A stretch of 64,000 nucleotides of DNA from Hyphococcus sp. (GCA_028289605.1 JANQON010000005.1:265192-329191); one strand, 5' to 3'; counted from the first letter of the stretch, positions 8,455 to 17,923 are shown. Notes: a model not told the origin generated them from the sequence alone. A program made the numbers and translations.

Positions 8455-9471
8455 ATGACAGAAACCAAACCGCAACTGTCGGTCATCATCGTTAACTACA
8501 ATTCCGGCGATCGTCTTCAGCGGTGTTTGGACTGCCTGGCCGCGCAAACCGTCCCCCTTAAAGACGTCATCATCTTCGACAATGCGTCGACCGACGACTC
8601 GCTCGCGATCGCCAGGGCGCATCCGTCTCAGCCGCAGGTGATTGCAAATGCTGAAAATATCGGCTTCGCCGCCGCCAATAACGGCGCGGCTGCGTTCGCG
8701 ACGGGGAACTGGCTGGCGTTCCTCAATCCGGACGCCTACCCCGAAGCTGATTGGGCGGAGCAGTTGCTTGCCGGCGTCGCCAGATATCCGGACGCGGCGG
8801 CTTTCGGGTCGACGCAAATCGACGCCGGGGATCCCACGCGTCTCGACGGCGTCGGCGACGCCTATCACATAGCCGGCATACCTTATCGGGCGCGGCACGG
8901 CTGGTCGGCAGATCAAGTGCCCGGCGATTATGAGTGCTTCGCCCCGTGCGCCGCGGCCGCCGCGTTCAACAAGCACGCTTTCTTGGCGCTTGGCGGATTT
9001 GAGGAGCGCTTTTTCTGTTACTGCGAAGACGTCGACCTGGCGTATCGGCTCAGGCTGTCCGGCGGGCGGGTCGTGCAACTGAGTCGCGCGCGGGTTCTTC
9101 ATGAGGGTTCGGGCGTGACCGGCAAGCGCAGCGCCTTCACGGTCTATCATGGCCACCGCAATCGGATTTGGATGTATGTCCGCAATACGCCGGCGGCTCT
9201 ATTGGCGATTTCCGCGCCGGCGTTTTTGGCGGCGAATACCTATTTGATTTTTCGGTTCATGATCAGCGGCGACCTGATCCCCTATCTGAGAGCATTACGG
9301 GACGGATGCGCAGGGGCGCCGGCCTTCTGGCGGGAACGCAAGGGCGTGTTGCGAGATCGGCGTTCTTCGCTGGCCCATCTAGCGGCGATGATGACTTGGT
9401 CGCTTGTCGGGCTGATGAGCAAGCGAGAGAAATACAAGCCGGCGCCTTTGGGCCGAGCGCCGCGGAAGTGA
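8455..9471 (+). CDS. Glycosyltransferase family 2 (rhamnosyltransferase-like)
   Basis: Sugar transferase of 338 residues, probably acting on a lipid-linked or surface glycan at the inner face of the membrane. The N-terminal GT-A fold shows LSVIIVNYNSGDRLQRCL, the DNASTDDS motif, the metal-binding NPDAY segment and the acceptor-side FFCYCEDVDLAYRLRLSGG motif. A hydrophobic C-terminal region at about residues 248-275 probably anchors it. The architecture resembles WbbL-type transferases. It sits just before the nucleotide-sugar block, so its donor could be dTDP-rhamnose or the diacetamido-mannuronate made there (inference). It converges with the 2-epimerase gene, 8 bases apart. Confidence 0.9.
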   Translation: MTETKPQLSVIIVNYNSGDRLQRCLDCLAAQTVPLKDVIIFDNASTDDSLAIARAHPSQPQVIANAENIGFAAANNGAAAFATGNWLAFLNPDAYPEADWAEQLLAGVARYPDAAAFGSTQIDAGDPTRLDGVGDAYHIAGIPYRARHGWSADQVPGDYECFAPCAAAAAFNKHAFLALGGFEERFFCYCEDVDLAYRLRLSGGRVVQLSRARVLHEGSGVTGKRSAFTVYHGHRNRIWMYVRNTPAALLAISAPAFLAANTYLIFRFMISGDLIPYLRALRDGCAGAPAFWRERKGVLRDRRSSLAHLAAMMTWSLVGLMSKREKYKPAPLGRAPRK

Positions 9472-9479
9472 CGCGCGCT

Positions 9480-10535
9480 CTACGCCGCGCCGAGCTCGTT
9501 CCAAATAATGTCGACCGTTGTTTCTGCAGACTTCCCGTCGCCGTATTCAGTGATCGCCCGCCGTTCCGCATACGCATTATCGGACCACAGGCGATTCCAA
9601 CCGTGCGAAATCGTTTCCAGCCACTCGGTCTCATCGCGCATCGTTATGCAAGGCGTATGGCTAAAGTAAGCTTCTTTTTGCAGGCCGCCGGAATCCGTGG
9701 CCACGAGGGCGGCGCCTTGAAGGAGCGCCAGCATGTCCAGATATCCAACCGGCTCCAGAATACGCACGTCGCCTTCCGAAGAAAGGCTTAGGTCAAAACG
9801 CTGCAGCGCGGCCTGCGTGCGCGGGTGCAAAGGAAGAACGACTGGACGTTCGCGCGACAACGAAATGAGAAATGCGGTAGCCTTTTGCAGCGCTTCCCTT
9901 GTATCTGTGTTTTCCGCACGATGAAGGGTCGCCAACGCGTATTCGCCCGCCTCCAGGCCGGTCTTTTTCAAAATCGTCGAGCGTTCGGCGGCGATTGGCG
10001 CCAGGGCAAGCATGACATCGTACATCAGATCGCCTGTGGCGAACACGCCGTTCACAACGCCCTCATTTCTGAGATTGCTGATTGCGCGTTCGGTCGGACA
10101 CATCAACAGCGTACTGACGTGGTCAGTCAGGACCCGATTGATCTCCTCCGGCATGTTGCGATTGAACGAACGCAGCCCTGCTTCGATATGAACGATAGGA
10201 ATATGAAGCTTGGCCGCCGCGAGCGCGCCTGCCAGCGTTGAGTTCGTATCGCCGAAAACGACGACAGCGTCCGGCTTTTCTTGAACCAGCGTTTTCTCGA
10301 TAGCTGTCAGCATGCGTGCGGTCATCTCGCCATGACCGCCCCCATGGATATCTAGATTGAAAGTCGGGCGCGGTATCGAGAGTTCTTCGAAGAAGATATC
10401 TGACATATTGTAGTCGAAGTGCTGGCCCGTATGCACCGCGATCTCGGTGATCCCGCCATGCGCTGAAATCGCGCGCGAAAGCGGCGCCGCTTTCACAAAT
10501 TGCGGCCGGGCGCCGATGATCGTAACAAGCCGCAT
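9480..10535 (-). CDS. Non-hydrolysing UDP-GlcNAc-type 2-epimerase, WbpI/WlbD-like
   Basis: Epimerase of 351 residues with the WecB fold: TIIGARPQFVKAAPLSRA at the N-terminus, HTGQHFDYNMSDIFFEEL, FGDTNSTLAGALAAAKLHIP, HIEAGLRSFNRNMPEEINR, and a C-terminal TDSGGLQKEA motif. Alone it could be UDP-ManNAc-forming WecB. Next to WbpA, B, D and E homologues it is better read as the last pathway step, converting the gluco to the manno form of UDP-2,3-diacetamido-2,3-dideoxy-uronic acid. I start at MRLVTII (10535), preceded by AGGAG; the frame is open 20 codons further. It is divergent from the dehydrogenase gene at 10852. Confidence 0.88.
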   Translation of the reverse strand: MRLVTIIGARPQFVKAAPLSRAISAHGGITEIAVHTGQHFDYNMSDIFFEELSIPRPTFNLDIHGGGHGEMTARMLTAIEKTLVQEKPDAVVVFGDTNSTLAGALAAAKLHIPIVHIEAGLRSFNRNMPEEINRVLTDHVSTLLMCPTERAISNLRNEGVVNGVFATGDLMYDVMLALAPIAAERSTILKKTGLEAGEYALATLHRAENTDTREALQKATAFLISLSRERPVVLPLHPRTQAALQRFDLSLSSEGDVRILEPVGYLDMLALLQGAALVATDSGGLQKEAYFSHTPCITMRDETEWLETISHGWNRLWSDNAYAERRAITEYGDGKSAETTVDIIWNELGAA

Positions 10536-10851
10536 GATGGATCTCCTGACAGACGCGAGCGCTTTACGATAATCGCGTTGGCAGTGCAAAGGCATTTCCG
10601 CATTGCATATCGTCCCTGGTTTGCGACCGGTCGAATACGCATGGAAACCCCTTGGCGTGGTCTAACGCCAGTGAGGGCCAACGCTTCGGTGGGCGAAACC
10701 GACCAACACGCCGATAGCCCGAATAGGGCCCAGGCGTTGGAGGAACTGCCGCCCAGCGGCGCTGCGCGTATTGCCATGCGCGGGCTTGACTTGGGCGGGG
10801 CGTCGGGTGATGCACCGACGCAAATCACCGGAATCTGGAGTGCAGCCAAAC
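10536..10851. other. Divergent intergenic region between epimerase and oxidoreductase genes
   Basis: About 316 bases that must carry promoters for both directions. It ends on the right with GGAG before the ATG at 10852 and on the left with AGGAG (minus strand) before the ATG at 10535. I find no confident sigma-70 pair, no long palindrome and no plausible small gene in it. Confidence 0.5.
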
Positions 10852-11817
10852 ATGGCAACCTTATCCCGACCAGCGACCGCCGTCGTCGGCGCCGGCCATT
10901 GGGGCAAGAACCTCGCGCGAAACTTCGCCGCGCTGGACGCCTTGTCGGCGATCTGCGATCCGAACCCGGAAACCGCCGCTCGGGAAGCAGAAAAAAACGG
11001 CGTATCCGTCAGAACATTTGAGGAAATACTCGAAGACGACGCCATCGCCGCCGTCGCCATCGCCGCGCCGGCGGAACTTCACGCCGATCTTGCGCTCAGA
11101 GCCTTCGCCGCGGGCAAACACGTCTATGTGGAAAAGCCCCTGGCGCTGACCCGGGAGGACGGCCAGCGCATGCTCGACGCCGCCAACGCGGACGATCGCG
11201 TACTGATGGTGGGCCATCTGCTGCAGTACCACCCGGCGTTTGAAGCCCTTCGTGAAGCCGTCTCAGGCGGCGAAATCGGCAAAATCCGTTACGCCTACTC
11301 GCATCGCCTGAGCCTCGGGAAGTTTCGCCGCGCCGAGAACGCGCTGTGGAGCTTCGCGCCGCATGACGTCTCGATGCTGCTTGCGCTTTTCGGCGAGTCT
11401 CCCGAGACGGTGACAGGCGCCGGCGGCGGCTGGGTGACGGACGGCGTTGAAGACGAATACCGCATCGATATGACCTTCAGCGGCGGCGGACGGGCGCATG
11501 TTTTCGCCTCATGGCTCCATCCCTTCAAAGAACATCGTCTGGTTGTCGTCGGCGAGGCCGGCATGATCGTGTTCGAAGACTCCCATCCGGATCCCGCAGA
11601 AAAATTGCGCCTGTACCGCCATGAGATAAGCACCGGCCAAGGCGATCCGGTTCCCGCCAAAAAAGACCCAGAACCAATGCGTTACGCGGATCATGAGCCG
11701 CTGAAACGGGAGTGCGCGCACTTCCTTGAGTGCATCGAGGCGGGCCGAACGCCGCGGACCGATGGCCGCGAGGCTATGGCCGTGCTAGACGCGCTGTTGA
11801 AAGCCGAGGGCGCATAG
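10852..11817 (+). CDS. Gfo/Idh/MocA oxidoreductase, WbpB/WlbA-like
   Basis: NAD-dependent sugar 3-dehydrogenase of 321 residues. The Rossmann motif is at the N-terminus (AVVGAGHWGKNLARNF), followed by the family EKP motif (VYVEKPLALT), the catalytic-region sequence VGHLLQYHPAFEAL and HDVSMLLALFG. In the WbpB/WlbA subfamily it oxidises C3 of UDP-N-acetyl-glucuronate before transamination. I use the ATG at 10852 because it follows TCTGGAG and aligns with family N-termini; the frame is open to 10771. It heads a run of three pathway genes on the plus strand. A 20-base tandem duplication overlaps its stop codon. Confidence 0.88.
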   Translation: MATLSRPATAVVGAGHWGKNLARNFAALDALSAICDPNPETAAREAEKNGVSVRTFEEILEDDAIAAVAIAAPAELHADLALRAFAAGKHVYVEKPLALTREDGQRMLDAANADDRVLMVGHLLQYHPAFEALREAVSGGEIGKIRYAYSHRLSLGKFRRAENALWSFAPHDVSMLLALFGESPETVTGAGGGWVTDGVEDEYRIDMTFSGGGRAHVFASWLHPFKEHRLVVVGEAGMIVFEDSHPDPAEKLRLYRHEISTGQGDPVPAKKDPEPMRYADHEPLKRECAHFLECIEAGRTPRTDGREAMAVLDALLKAEGA

Positions 11818-11848
11818 CCAGGGGGTAAGGGCGCATAGCCAGGGGGTA
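11808..11848 (+). repeat. Tandem 20-bp direct repeat across a stop codon
   Basis: Two identical 20-base copies beginning GGGCGCATAGCC occupy 11808-11827 and 11829-11848, separated by one A. The first copy contains the TAG stop of the oxidoreductase gene and its last two codons. This looks like a recent slippage or duplication event; it does not alter the protein. Confidence 0.9.
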
Positions 11849-11917
11849 GACGACAGCGGCGCAATCTACCACATCAGCTAATTTCATCATAATATTTGTA
11901 AAACGGAGTAATCGTTC

Positions 11918-13081
11918 GTGAGCATCGCATTCATAGATCTGCAGGCGCAACGGGCCCGGATCAGCGACAAAATTGATCAAGCGATTTCAGGCGTCGTCGA
12001 AAGCGGCGCGTATATCATGGGGCCGCCCGTTCGTGAGTTTGAAGCACAGCTTGCGGACTTTACTGGGGCCGCCCATGCTTTTGCGTGCGGCAACGGTACG
12101 GATGCACTTCATCTTGCGCTGCTGGCGCTTGGCGTGGGCGATGGTGACGCAGTCTTTTGTCCCGCGTTTACGTTTACCGCGACAGCCGAACCCATCCCCC
12201 ATACCGGCGCAACGCCGGTGTTCGTCGACATAGACGAGCGCACGTACAATCTCGATCCCGCAAAGCTCGATGCTGCAATTGAAGCCGTCAGCGCCGAGGG
12301 CAAACTGAAGCCGCGCGCCGTTATTGCAGTCTGCCTATTCGGTCAGCCGGCGGACTATCCGGAGATTTCAGCCATAGCCAAGAAACATGGTCTTGAAGTG
12401 ATCGCCGATTGCGCCCAGGGATTGGGCGGCGTCATCGACGGCAAACACGCCACTGCGTGGGCTGATGTTGCGACGACCAGCTTCTTCCCGGCGAAACCCC
12501 TAGGCTGTTACGGCGACGGCGGCGCGGTGTACACCAATCGCGACGACGTTGCGGAGATCGTCGATTCTCTGCGCTTTCACGGCAAGGCCTCGAAAAGCGA
12601 TATCGAACAGCGCCAGTTCAACCATTTGCCAAAATATCTAAACACCCGCATGGGCTTTAACAGCCGGCTCGACACCATCCAGGCGGCGATCCTGCTTGAA
12701 AAACTTGCGATCTTTCCGGATGAAATCGAAAAGCGAAACGAGGTTGCAGCGCGCTATTCGGCGGCGCTCGACAATGTTGTCGACGCGACGCCGTTCGTGA
12801 AGGAAGGTTTTCGGTCAGTCTGGGCCCAATACACCATCGAAGTCTCAGAACGCGACAAATTTCAGGCTCATATGAAAGCTCGCGGCGTGCCGACGATGGT
12901 CTATTATCCCATCCCGCTTCACCTACAGCCCTGCTACGAAGACGTTGTAGGAGCATATGCAGATTTCAGTGTAAGCGAAGCCAAGTCGAAGTCAGTCGTC
13001 AGCCTTCCGATGCATCCCTATCTTGACGAGGATACGCAACGCAGCGTGATCGATGCAGTGCTTTCATTCTACAAAGAGTAA
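11918..13081 (+). CDS. DegT/DnrJ/EryC1 aminotransferase, WbpE/WlbC-like
   Basis: PLP-dependent sugar aminotransferase of 387 residues. It shows the family sequence FIDLQAQRARISDKI at the start, GNGTDALHLALLALGVG, the PLP-binding DCAQGLGG and the active-site lysine region TTSFFPAKPLGCYGDGGA. The C-terminal half carries GFNSRLDTIQAAIL, typical of the family. In the WbpE branch it places an amino group on C3 of the 3-keto UDP-uronic acid made by the WbpB-like enzyme. The next gene begins only 6 bases after its stop. The start codon is read as GTG at 11918. Confidence 0.9.
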   Translation: MSIAFIDLQAQRARISDKIDQAISGVVESGAYIMGPPVREFEAQLADFTGAAHAFACGNGTDALHLALLALGVGDGDAVFCPAFTFTATAEPIPHTGATPVFVDIDERTYNLDPAKLDAAIEAVSAEGKLKPRAVIAVCLFGQPADYPEISAIAKKHGLEVIADCAQGLGGVIDGKHATAWADVATTSFFPAKPLGCYGDGGAVYTNRDDVAEIVDSLRFHGKASKSDIEQRQFNHLPKYLNTRMGFNSRLDTIQAAILLEKLAIFPDEIEKRNEVAARYSAALDNVVDATPFVKEGFRSVWAQYTIEVSERDKFQAHMKARGVPTMVYYPIPLHLQPCYEDVVGAYADFSVSEAKSKSVVSLPMHPYLDEDTQRSVIDAVLSFYKE

Positions 13082-13087
13082 TCGGCC

Positions 13088-14455
13088 ATGAATATTCAGC
13101 ACATTGATCGTAACGAGGCGGCCAAACAAATGGCCGTCGAATTTGTCGAAAAGGCAAAGGCGCGGGATCTCACCGTCGGCATCATCGGCTTAGGGTACGT
13201 CGGTCTGCCCCTTGCGGAGGCCTTTATCAACTCGGGAATGCGCGTTCTTGGCTATGACGTTGATGAAGAAAAAGTCGCCGCCATAAAATCGGCCAAGACC
13301 TACATTAAACATATTCCGGACGAACGCCTTGCCGATATGAACGACACCGGACGCATGGACGCCACGGCCGATCCATCCAGACTCCAAGACGCAGACGCGA
13401 TCCTGATGTGCGTTCCCACCCCGCTCAATATTCATCGCGAGCCTGACATTTCCTATGTTGAGCAGACGACGGAAACGATCGCGCAGTACTTGCGCAAGGG
13501 GCAGATCGTCATTCTTGAATCAACCACGTATCCCGGCACATCCGAAGAAGTGGTGCGCCCTATTCTCGAAAAAAGCGGCCTCAAGGCTGGCGTCGACTTT
13601 GCCGTCGCTTATTCACCGGAACGCGAAGACCCCGGCAATCCTGACTTCAACACGAACACCATCCCGAAGGTTGTGGGCGCCGACTCAAAGCATGAGCGCG
13701 ATATGGCGGAGGCGCTTTATGCCGCGATCACCACGCCCTTCGTCGTTCCGAACATGAAGACGGCTGAAGCGGTGAAGCTTACGGAGAATATCTTCCGCTT
13801 GGTGAACATTGCTCTCGTCAATGAGCTGAAAGTCGTTTTCCAGGGCATGGATATCGACGTTTGGGACGTGATTGAAGGCGCTAAGTCGAAGCCGTTCGGC
13901 TACATGGCGTTCTATCCGGGGCCCGGCCTCGGCGGACACTGTATTCCGATTGATCCGTTTTATCTGACCTGGAAGGCGCGCGCGCATCGTCAGTCGACGC
14001 GCTTTATCGAACTTGCAGGCGACGTTGTGATGGCCATGCCGCGACTAGTCATCGAAACAGTCGCTCATGGGCTCAGCGAGCGTCTGAAAAAGTCAATCGC
14101 GGGATCGCGAATTTTGATTTGCGGTCTCGCCTATAAGAAGAATGTCGACGACATGCGGGAAAGTCCGTCTCTGCATCTGATCGAAATGCTGCAGGAGCGT
14201 GGCGCAAAGGTCGATTTCTATGACCCGCACATTCCGCAGGTCCCAGAGACGCGCGATCATCCGGAATTCAGCGGCATGAAGTCGATAGAACTGACCCGCG
14301 GAAACTTGGCGGCCTACGACGCGGTGCTCATTTCCACCGATCACGACAATGTGGACTACCAAATGATCGTCGATGCTGCGCCGCTGATTGTCGACACCCG
14401 AAATGCGCTCGCGGATTTCGCAGACAGCCACGGCGAGAAAATCCTGAAGGCGTAA
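13088..14455 (+). CDS. wbpA: Nucleotide-sugar dehydrogenase, WbpA-like (UDP-GlcNAc 6-dehydrogenase)
   Basis: Oxidises the C6 hydroxyl of UDP-GlcNAc to the uronic acid, the first committed step of the diacetamido-uronate pathway. It has 455 residues with a Rossmann motif (GIIGLGYVGLPLAEAF), CVPTPLNIHREPD, ESTTYPGTSEEVV, AYSPEREDPGN, the catalytic cysteine region PGPGLGGHCIPIDPFYL, and GLAYKKNVDDMRESPS. The VPTPLN...EPD and SPEREDPGN sequences place it nearer WbpA than Ugd or WecC (my judgement by eye). It starts 6 bases after the aminotransferase gene, so the two are co-transcribed. Confidence 0.88.
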   Translation: MNIQHIDRNEAAKQMAVEFVEKAKARDLTVGIIGLGYVGLPLAEAFINSGMRVLGYDVDEEKVAAIKSAKTYIKHIPDERLADMNDTGRMDATADPSRLQDADAILMCVPTPLNIHREPDISYVEQTTETIAQYLRKGQIVILESTTYPGTSEEVVRPILEKSGLKAGVDFAVAYSPEREDPGNPDFNTNTIPKVVGADSKHERDMAEALYAAITTPFVVPNMKTAEAVKLTENIFRLVNIALVNELKVVFQGMDIDVWDVIEGAKSKPFGYMAFYPGPGLGGHCIPIDPFYLTWKARAHRQSTRFIELAGDVVMAMPRLVIETVAHGLSERLKKSIAGSRILICGLAYKKNVDDMRESPSLHLIEMLQERGAKVDFYDPHIPQVPETRDHPEFSGMKSIELTRGNLAAYDAVLISTDHDNVDYQMIVDAAPLIVDTRNALADFADSHGEKILKA

Positions 14456-14529
14456 AAAGGGGGACTTTCCGGATACCTGTGTTGGCCGCGCGCCGTTCCC
14501 CCCCCCTCGGCGGAGATGACGTCGTAAAC

Positions 14530-15108
14530 CTAACCGCCAATAAGGTGGATCGCTCCGTCCCGCTCTTCATAACGCTCGCCCGTCCGGGGACACGTTAAGT
14601 CTGGCCCGAGCACATCTCCCGAACGGCTGACCCAGCCCTTTTGTCGCGCGGGCGCGCCGACCATAAGCGCGTACGGTTTGACGTCTCGCGTCACCACCGC
14701 GCCGGCGGCGATAAAGCAGTATTCCCCGAGCACTGTCGCGCCGTCGGGCCGCCCGCAGACAATGGTGGCGTTGGCGCCGACGGTCGCGCCCCGCCGAACA
14801 ATGATCTCGCCGAACTCGGCCTTTCGGTTGACGAAGGCGCGCGGGCTAAGGACGTTGGTAAAAACGCAGGACGGTCCGCAAAAGACGTCCTCTTCAAGGG
14901 TCACGCCCTCGTAGACGGACACATTGTTCTGGATCTTACAACCATCGCCGACGGTGACCCTTGGTCCGATAGCGACGTTCTGACCGACGGAAACATTCTT
15001 GCCGACATGCGAGCCTGACAGAATGTGAGAAAAATGCCAGATTTTGGCGCCCTCGCCGATCTCGCACCCATCGTCGACTACAGCGGTTTGGTGTATCTGA
15101 GGCGGCAT
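14530..15108 (-). CDS. UDP-2-acetamido-3-amino-glucuronate N-acetyltransferase, WbpD/WlbB-like
   Basis: Left-handed beta-helix acyltransferase of 192 residues. Hexapeptide repeats (IGEGAKIWHFSHILSGSHVG, VGQNVAIGPRVTVGDG, GATVGANATIV) fill most of the protein, followed by RDVKPYALMVGAPARQKGWVS, which is diagnostic of the WbpD group. It would acetylate the 3-amino group of the sugar before epimerisation. I start at MPPQIHQTAVV (15108); the frame runs a further 94 codons upstream, but that stretch has no repeat and reads as non-coding. It converges with wbpA and diverges from rfbB. Confidence 0.9.
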   Translation of the reverse strand: MPPQIHQTAVVDDGCEIGEGAKIWHFSHILSGSHVGKNVSVGQNVAIGPRVTVGDGCKIQNNVSVYEGVTLEEDVFCGPSCVFTNVLSPRAFVNRKAEFGEIIVRRGATVGANATIVCGRPDGATVLGEYCFIAAGAVVTRDVKPYALMVGAPARQKGWVSRSGDVLGPDLTCPRTGERYEERDGAIHLIGG

Positions 15109-15428
15109 AACAGCTTTTCCGTTGTTTCCGAGCCGAGTGCGTAGAATCGCGATGATGCAAAAGCAAGCGGCGACGCTGGGTCGGTGAAAAGAAGACGGCC
15201 CCTGGACCTGGGCGCCGGCGGCAGACGCCCGTACGCCCTGCGCAACTGGGAGCCCGGCTATCCCCCAGCCGTTTCTGCGTGTCAGGAGACGCTTCAGACG
15301 GTGAAAACTCGGCCGCAGACAGGATGACTCTCCCTGACGAGAGCAGCATATAAAGAATTTGCACTTTTTTTGTAATTCATGCGTTAACACGGAAACTGCC
15401 TCAGGAAGGGCTCAAGGGCGAAATTGCA
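15109..15428. other. Divergent intergenic region between acetyltransferase and rfbB
   Basis: About 320 bases containing the promoters of two sugar genes. The part near rfbB (15345-15390) is AT-rich, with a TTGCAC hexamer at 15359-15364 and a seven-T run, but I cannot place a good -10 box. No small gene or strong hairpin is supported. Confidence 0.45.
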
Positions 15429-16481
15429 ATGAAACTACTGGTCACCGGCGGCGCAGGGTTTATCGGCTCGGCGGTCGCGCGCATGGCGCTCGACCGAGAT
15501 TTTGAGGTCGTCAATTTCGACAAGCTTACCTACGCTGCCAATCTCGACAATTTGAAAGGCTGGGACGACAAGCCGGCCTATGCGTTCGTAGAAGGCGACA
15601 TCTGTCGAGCGGACCAGATCGAGGCCGCGTTGGCGTCGCATCAACCGGACGCGATTATGCATCTCGCCGCGGAGTCTCACGTCGATCGATCGATTGACGG
15701 GCCGCGCGCGTTTATCGAAACCAATCTCGTTGGAACGTATGTGCTGTTGAACGAAGCGCGGCGGTATTTCGAAAAATTGCCGGCTGAAAAGCAGGCGCGC
15801 TTCCGGTTTCATCACGTCTCGACCGACGAAGTCTACGGCGCTCTCGGTGCAGAAGGCCTGTTTACGGAGGAAACACCCTACCGACCGAATTCTCCCTATT
15901 CGGCTTCGAAAGCAGGATCGGATTTCCTCGTGCGCGCCTGGGGCGAGACCTATGGGCTGCCGGTCATTACATCCAACTGTTCGAACAACTACGGACCGTA
16001 TCAGTTTCCAGAAAAGCTAATCCCTGTCGTCGTCCTCGCCGCCCTTGAGAGCCGCAACATTCCGGTTTACGGCAAAGGTGAAAATGTGCGCGACTGGCTT
16101 TACGTCGACGATCACGCCGACGCGCTGTTAAAGATTCTTGAAAAGGGCAAGCTCGGAGAAACCTATAATGTCGGCGGCGACAACGAGCGTCGGAACATTG
16201 ATCTTGTACGGACGATTTGCGACATCATGGATGACTTGCAGCCGGCCGGAAAGCCGCACGATCGCCTAATTGAGTTTGTGGCGGATCGGCCGGGACATGA
16301 TCTGCGATACGCCATCGACGCGTCAAAGATCGAGCGTGAGCTTGGCTGGACGCCGAAGACAAGCGTGGAAGAAGGTATGCGCAAGACAGTGGAGTGGTAT
16401 CTTGACAATCGCTGGTGGTGGGAGGCAATCCGGGCGCGCGGACATGAAGACGCCCGCTTGGGCCTCGGTTCGAAAGGATAA
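15429..16481 (+). CDS. rfbB: dTDP-glucose 4,6-dehydratase
   Basis: Second enzyme of dTDP-rhamnose synthesis, forming dTDP-4-keto-6-deoxyglucose. It has 350 residues. The extended-SDR nucleotide motif [10 protein letters not shown] is at the N-terminus, followed by [30 protein letters not shown], the catalytic YxxxK ([11 protein letters not shown]) and [17 protein letters not shown]. It opens an rfbB-rfbA-rfbC operon: rfbA begins 4 bases after its stop. Confidence 0.96.
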   Translation: MKLLVTGGAGFIGSAVARMALDRDFEVVNFDKLTYAANLDNLKGWDDKPAYAFVEGDICRADQIEAALASHQPDAIMHLAAESHVDRSIDGPRAFIETNLVGTYVLLNEARRYFEKLPAEKQARFRFHHVSTDEVYGALGAEGLFTEETPYRPNSPYSASKAGSDFLVRAWGETYGLPVITSNCSNNYGPYQFPEKLIPVVVLAALESRNIPVYGKGENVRDWLYVDDHADALLKILEKGKLGETYNVGGDNERRNIDLVRTICDIMDDLQPAGKPHDRLIEFVADRPGHDLRYAIDASKIERELGWTPKTSVEEGMRKTVEWYLDNRWWWEAIRARGHEDARLGLGSKG

Positions 16482-16484
16482 GTC

Positions 16485-17360
16485 ATGAAAGGCGTCATCT
16501 TGGCCGGAGGATCCGGCACGCGGCTTTATCCGATTACAAGAGCAGCGTCCAAGCAGCTTCTTCCTGTCTACGACAAGCCGATGATCTATTATCCCTTGTC
16601 GACATTGATGCTCGCCGGCATCCGCGATGTGCTTGTCATTACGACGCCGGAGGACCGCGCGAGTTTCGAGCGGCTCTTGGGCGACGGCGCCGACTGGGGC
16701 ATCAGGATCGAATATGAGGTGCAGCCAAAGCCTGAAGGGCTGGCGCAGGCCTTTATCATCGGTGAAGAGTTTATCGCCGGCGACAAGTCGGCTCTTATTC
16801 TGGGCGACAACCTGTTTTATGGGCATGGTCTTCCAAAAATGCTGACGGAAGCCGTCAATCTGAGCGCCGGGGCGGTTGTTTTTGGTAGTCACGTCACCGA
16901 TCCCGAACGCTACGGCGTGGTCGAATTTGACGATCAATGGCGCGCGATCAGTATCGAAGAAAAGCCAGCGCAGCCAAAATCGAACTACGCCGTGACCGGG
17001 CTCTATTTCTATGATGAAACAGTGTGCGAGCGCGCCCGGAAGGTAAAGCCGTCCGCGCGGGGCGAGCTCGAAATTACGACGCTCAACGAAATGTACTTGA
17101 AGGACGGGGCGCTCAGCGTTCAGGTCATGGGCCGCGGTTTCGCCTGGCTCGACACAGGCACGCACAGTTCGTTGTTGCAGGCTTCGCAATTTGTACAGAC
17201 TGTCGAAGAGCGCCAGGGCCTGAAAATCGGTTGCGTTGAAGAAGTCGCTTATAGAAACGGATTTATCGACGCCGACCAGCTGCGCATGCTCGCCAAAGGG
17301 TTGGTGAAAAGCGGTTACGGGGAGTATCTGCAGCGCGTCCTCGATGAGCGCGTGGTGTGA
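16485..17360 (+). CDS. rfbA: Glucose-1-phosphate thymidylyltransferase
   Basis: First enzyme of dTDP-rhamnose synthesis, making dTDP-glucose. It has 291 residues. The signature [38 protein letters not shown] is close to textbook (positions 16488-16600), with [33 protein letters not shown] and [14 protein letters not shown] following. The next gene begins within 12 bases of its stop. Confidence 0.97.
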   Translation: MKGVILAGGSGTRLYPITRAASKQLLPVYDKPMIYYPLSTLMLAGIRDVLVITTPEDRASFERLLGDGADWGIRIEYEVQPKPEGLAQAFIIGEEFIAGDKSALILGDNLFYGHGLPKMLTEAVNLSAGAVVFGSHVTDPERYGVVEFDDQWRAISIEEKPAQPKSNYAVTGLYFYDETVCERARKVKPSARGELEITTLNEMYLKDGALSVQVMGRGFAWLDTGTHSSLLQASQFVQTVEERQGLKIGCVEEVAYRNGFIDADQLRMLAKGLVKSGYGEYLQRVLDERVV

Positions 17361-17371
17361 CGGGCGACGAG

Positions 17372-17923
17372 ATGGACGTTGTTGCAACCCACATTCCGGA
17401 CGTCAAACTCTTCACGCCGCGCCTTTTTGATGACGAGCGGGGTTACTTCACGGAAACATATACGAAGTCAAAGTTTGCGCCGCATGCGCCCGGCCTCGAA
17501 TTTGTTCAAGACAATGAATCCTATTCAAAGGAAGCCTATACCGTTCGGGGGTTGCACTTTCAGGCGCCGCCATTTGCGCAAGACAAGCTCGTCAGGGTCA
17601 TCCGTGGCCGGATTTTTGATGTGGCGGTGGATATTCGCAAAGGCTCGCCGACCTACGGCCAGTGGGCGGCGGCGGAACTATCGAGTGAGAATCGAAAACA
17701 GCTTCTGGCGCCTAAAGGCTTCCTGCACGGGTTTATGACCCTCGAGCCTGATACGCTTGTCGCCTACAAGGTCTCGAATTTCTATGACAAGGCGTCGGAT
17801 AGAGCCGTTCTGTGGTCGTCGCCGGAACTCGCCATCGCATGGCCGGCGCCGCCCGCTGCAGCGACGCTGTCGGAAAAGGACGCAGCGGCGGAGGCGTTTA
17901 GCGCGTTCCAATCGCCATTTTAG
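17372..17923 (+). CDS. rfbC: dTDP-4-dehydrorhamnose 3,5-epimerase
   Basis: Cupin-fold epimerase of 183 residues, third step of dTDP-L-rhamnose synthesis. It shows FDDERGYFTETY, QDNESYSKEAYTVRGLHFQ, the catalytic His region (RGLHFQAPPFAQDKLVRV), and LLAPKGFLHGFMTLEPDTLVAYKVSNFYDKASDRAVLW. I start at the ATG at 17372 (MDVVATHIPDV), which aligns with family N-termini; a GTG at 17357 overlapping the rfbA stop is also in frame. No rfbD reductase follows: the next gene is on the other strand and unrelated. Confidence 0.93.
   Translation: MDVVATHIPDVKLFTPRLFDDERGYFTETYTKSKFAPHAPGLEFVQDNESYSKEAYTVRGLHFQAPPFAQDKLVRVIRGRIFDVAVDIRKGSPTYGQWAAAELSSENRKQLLAPKGFLHGFMTLEPDTLVAYKVSNFYDKASDRAVLWSSPELAIAWPAPPAAATLSEKDAAAEAFSAFQSPF

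Noticed and set aside
16323..17387. Minus-strand open frame of 354 codons over rfbA
   Set aside because: Shadow of a clear thymidylyltransferase; no family sequence.
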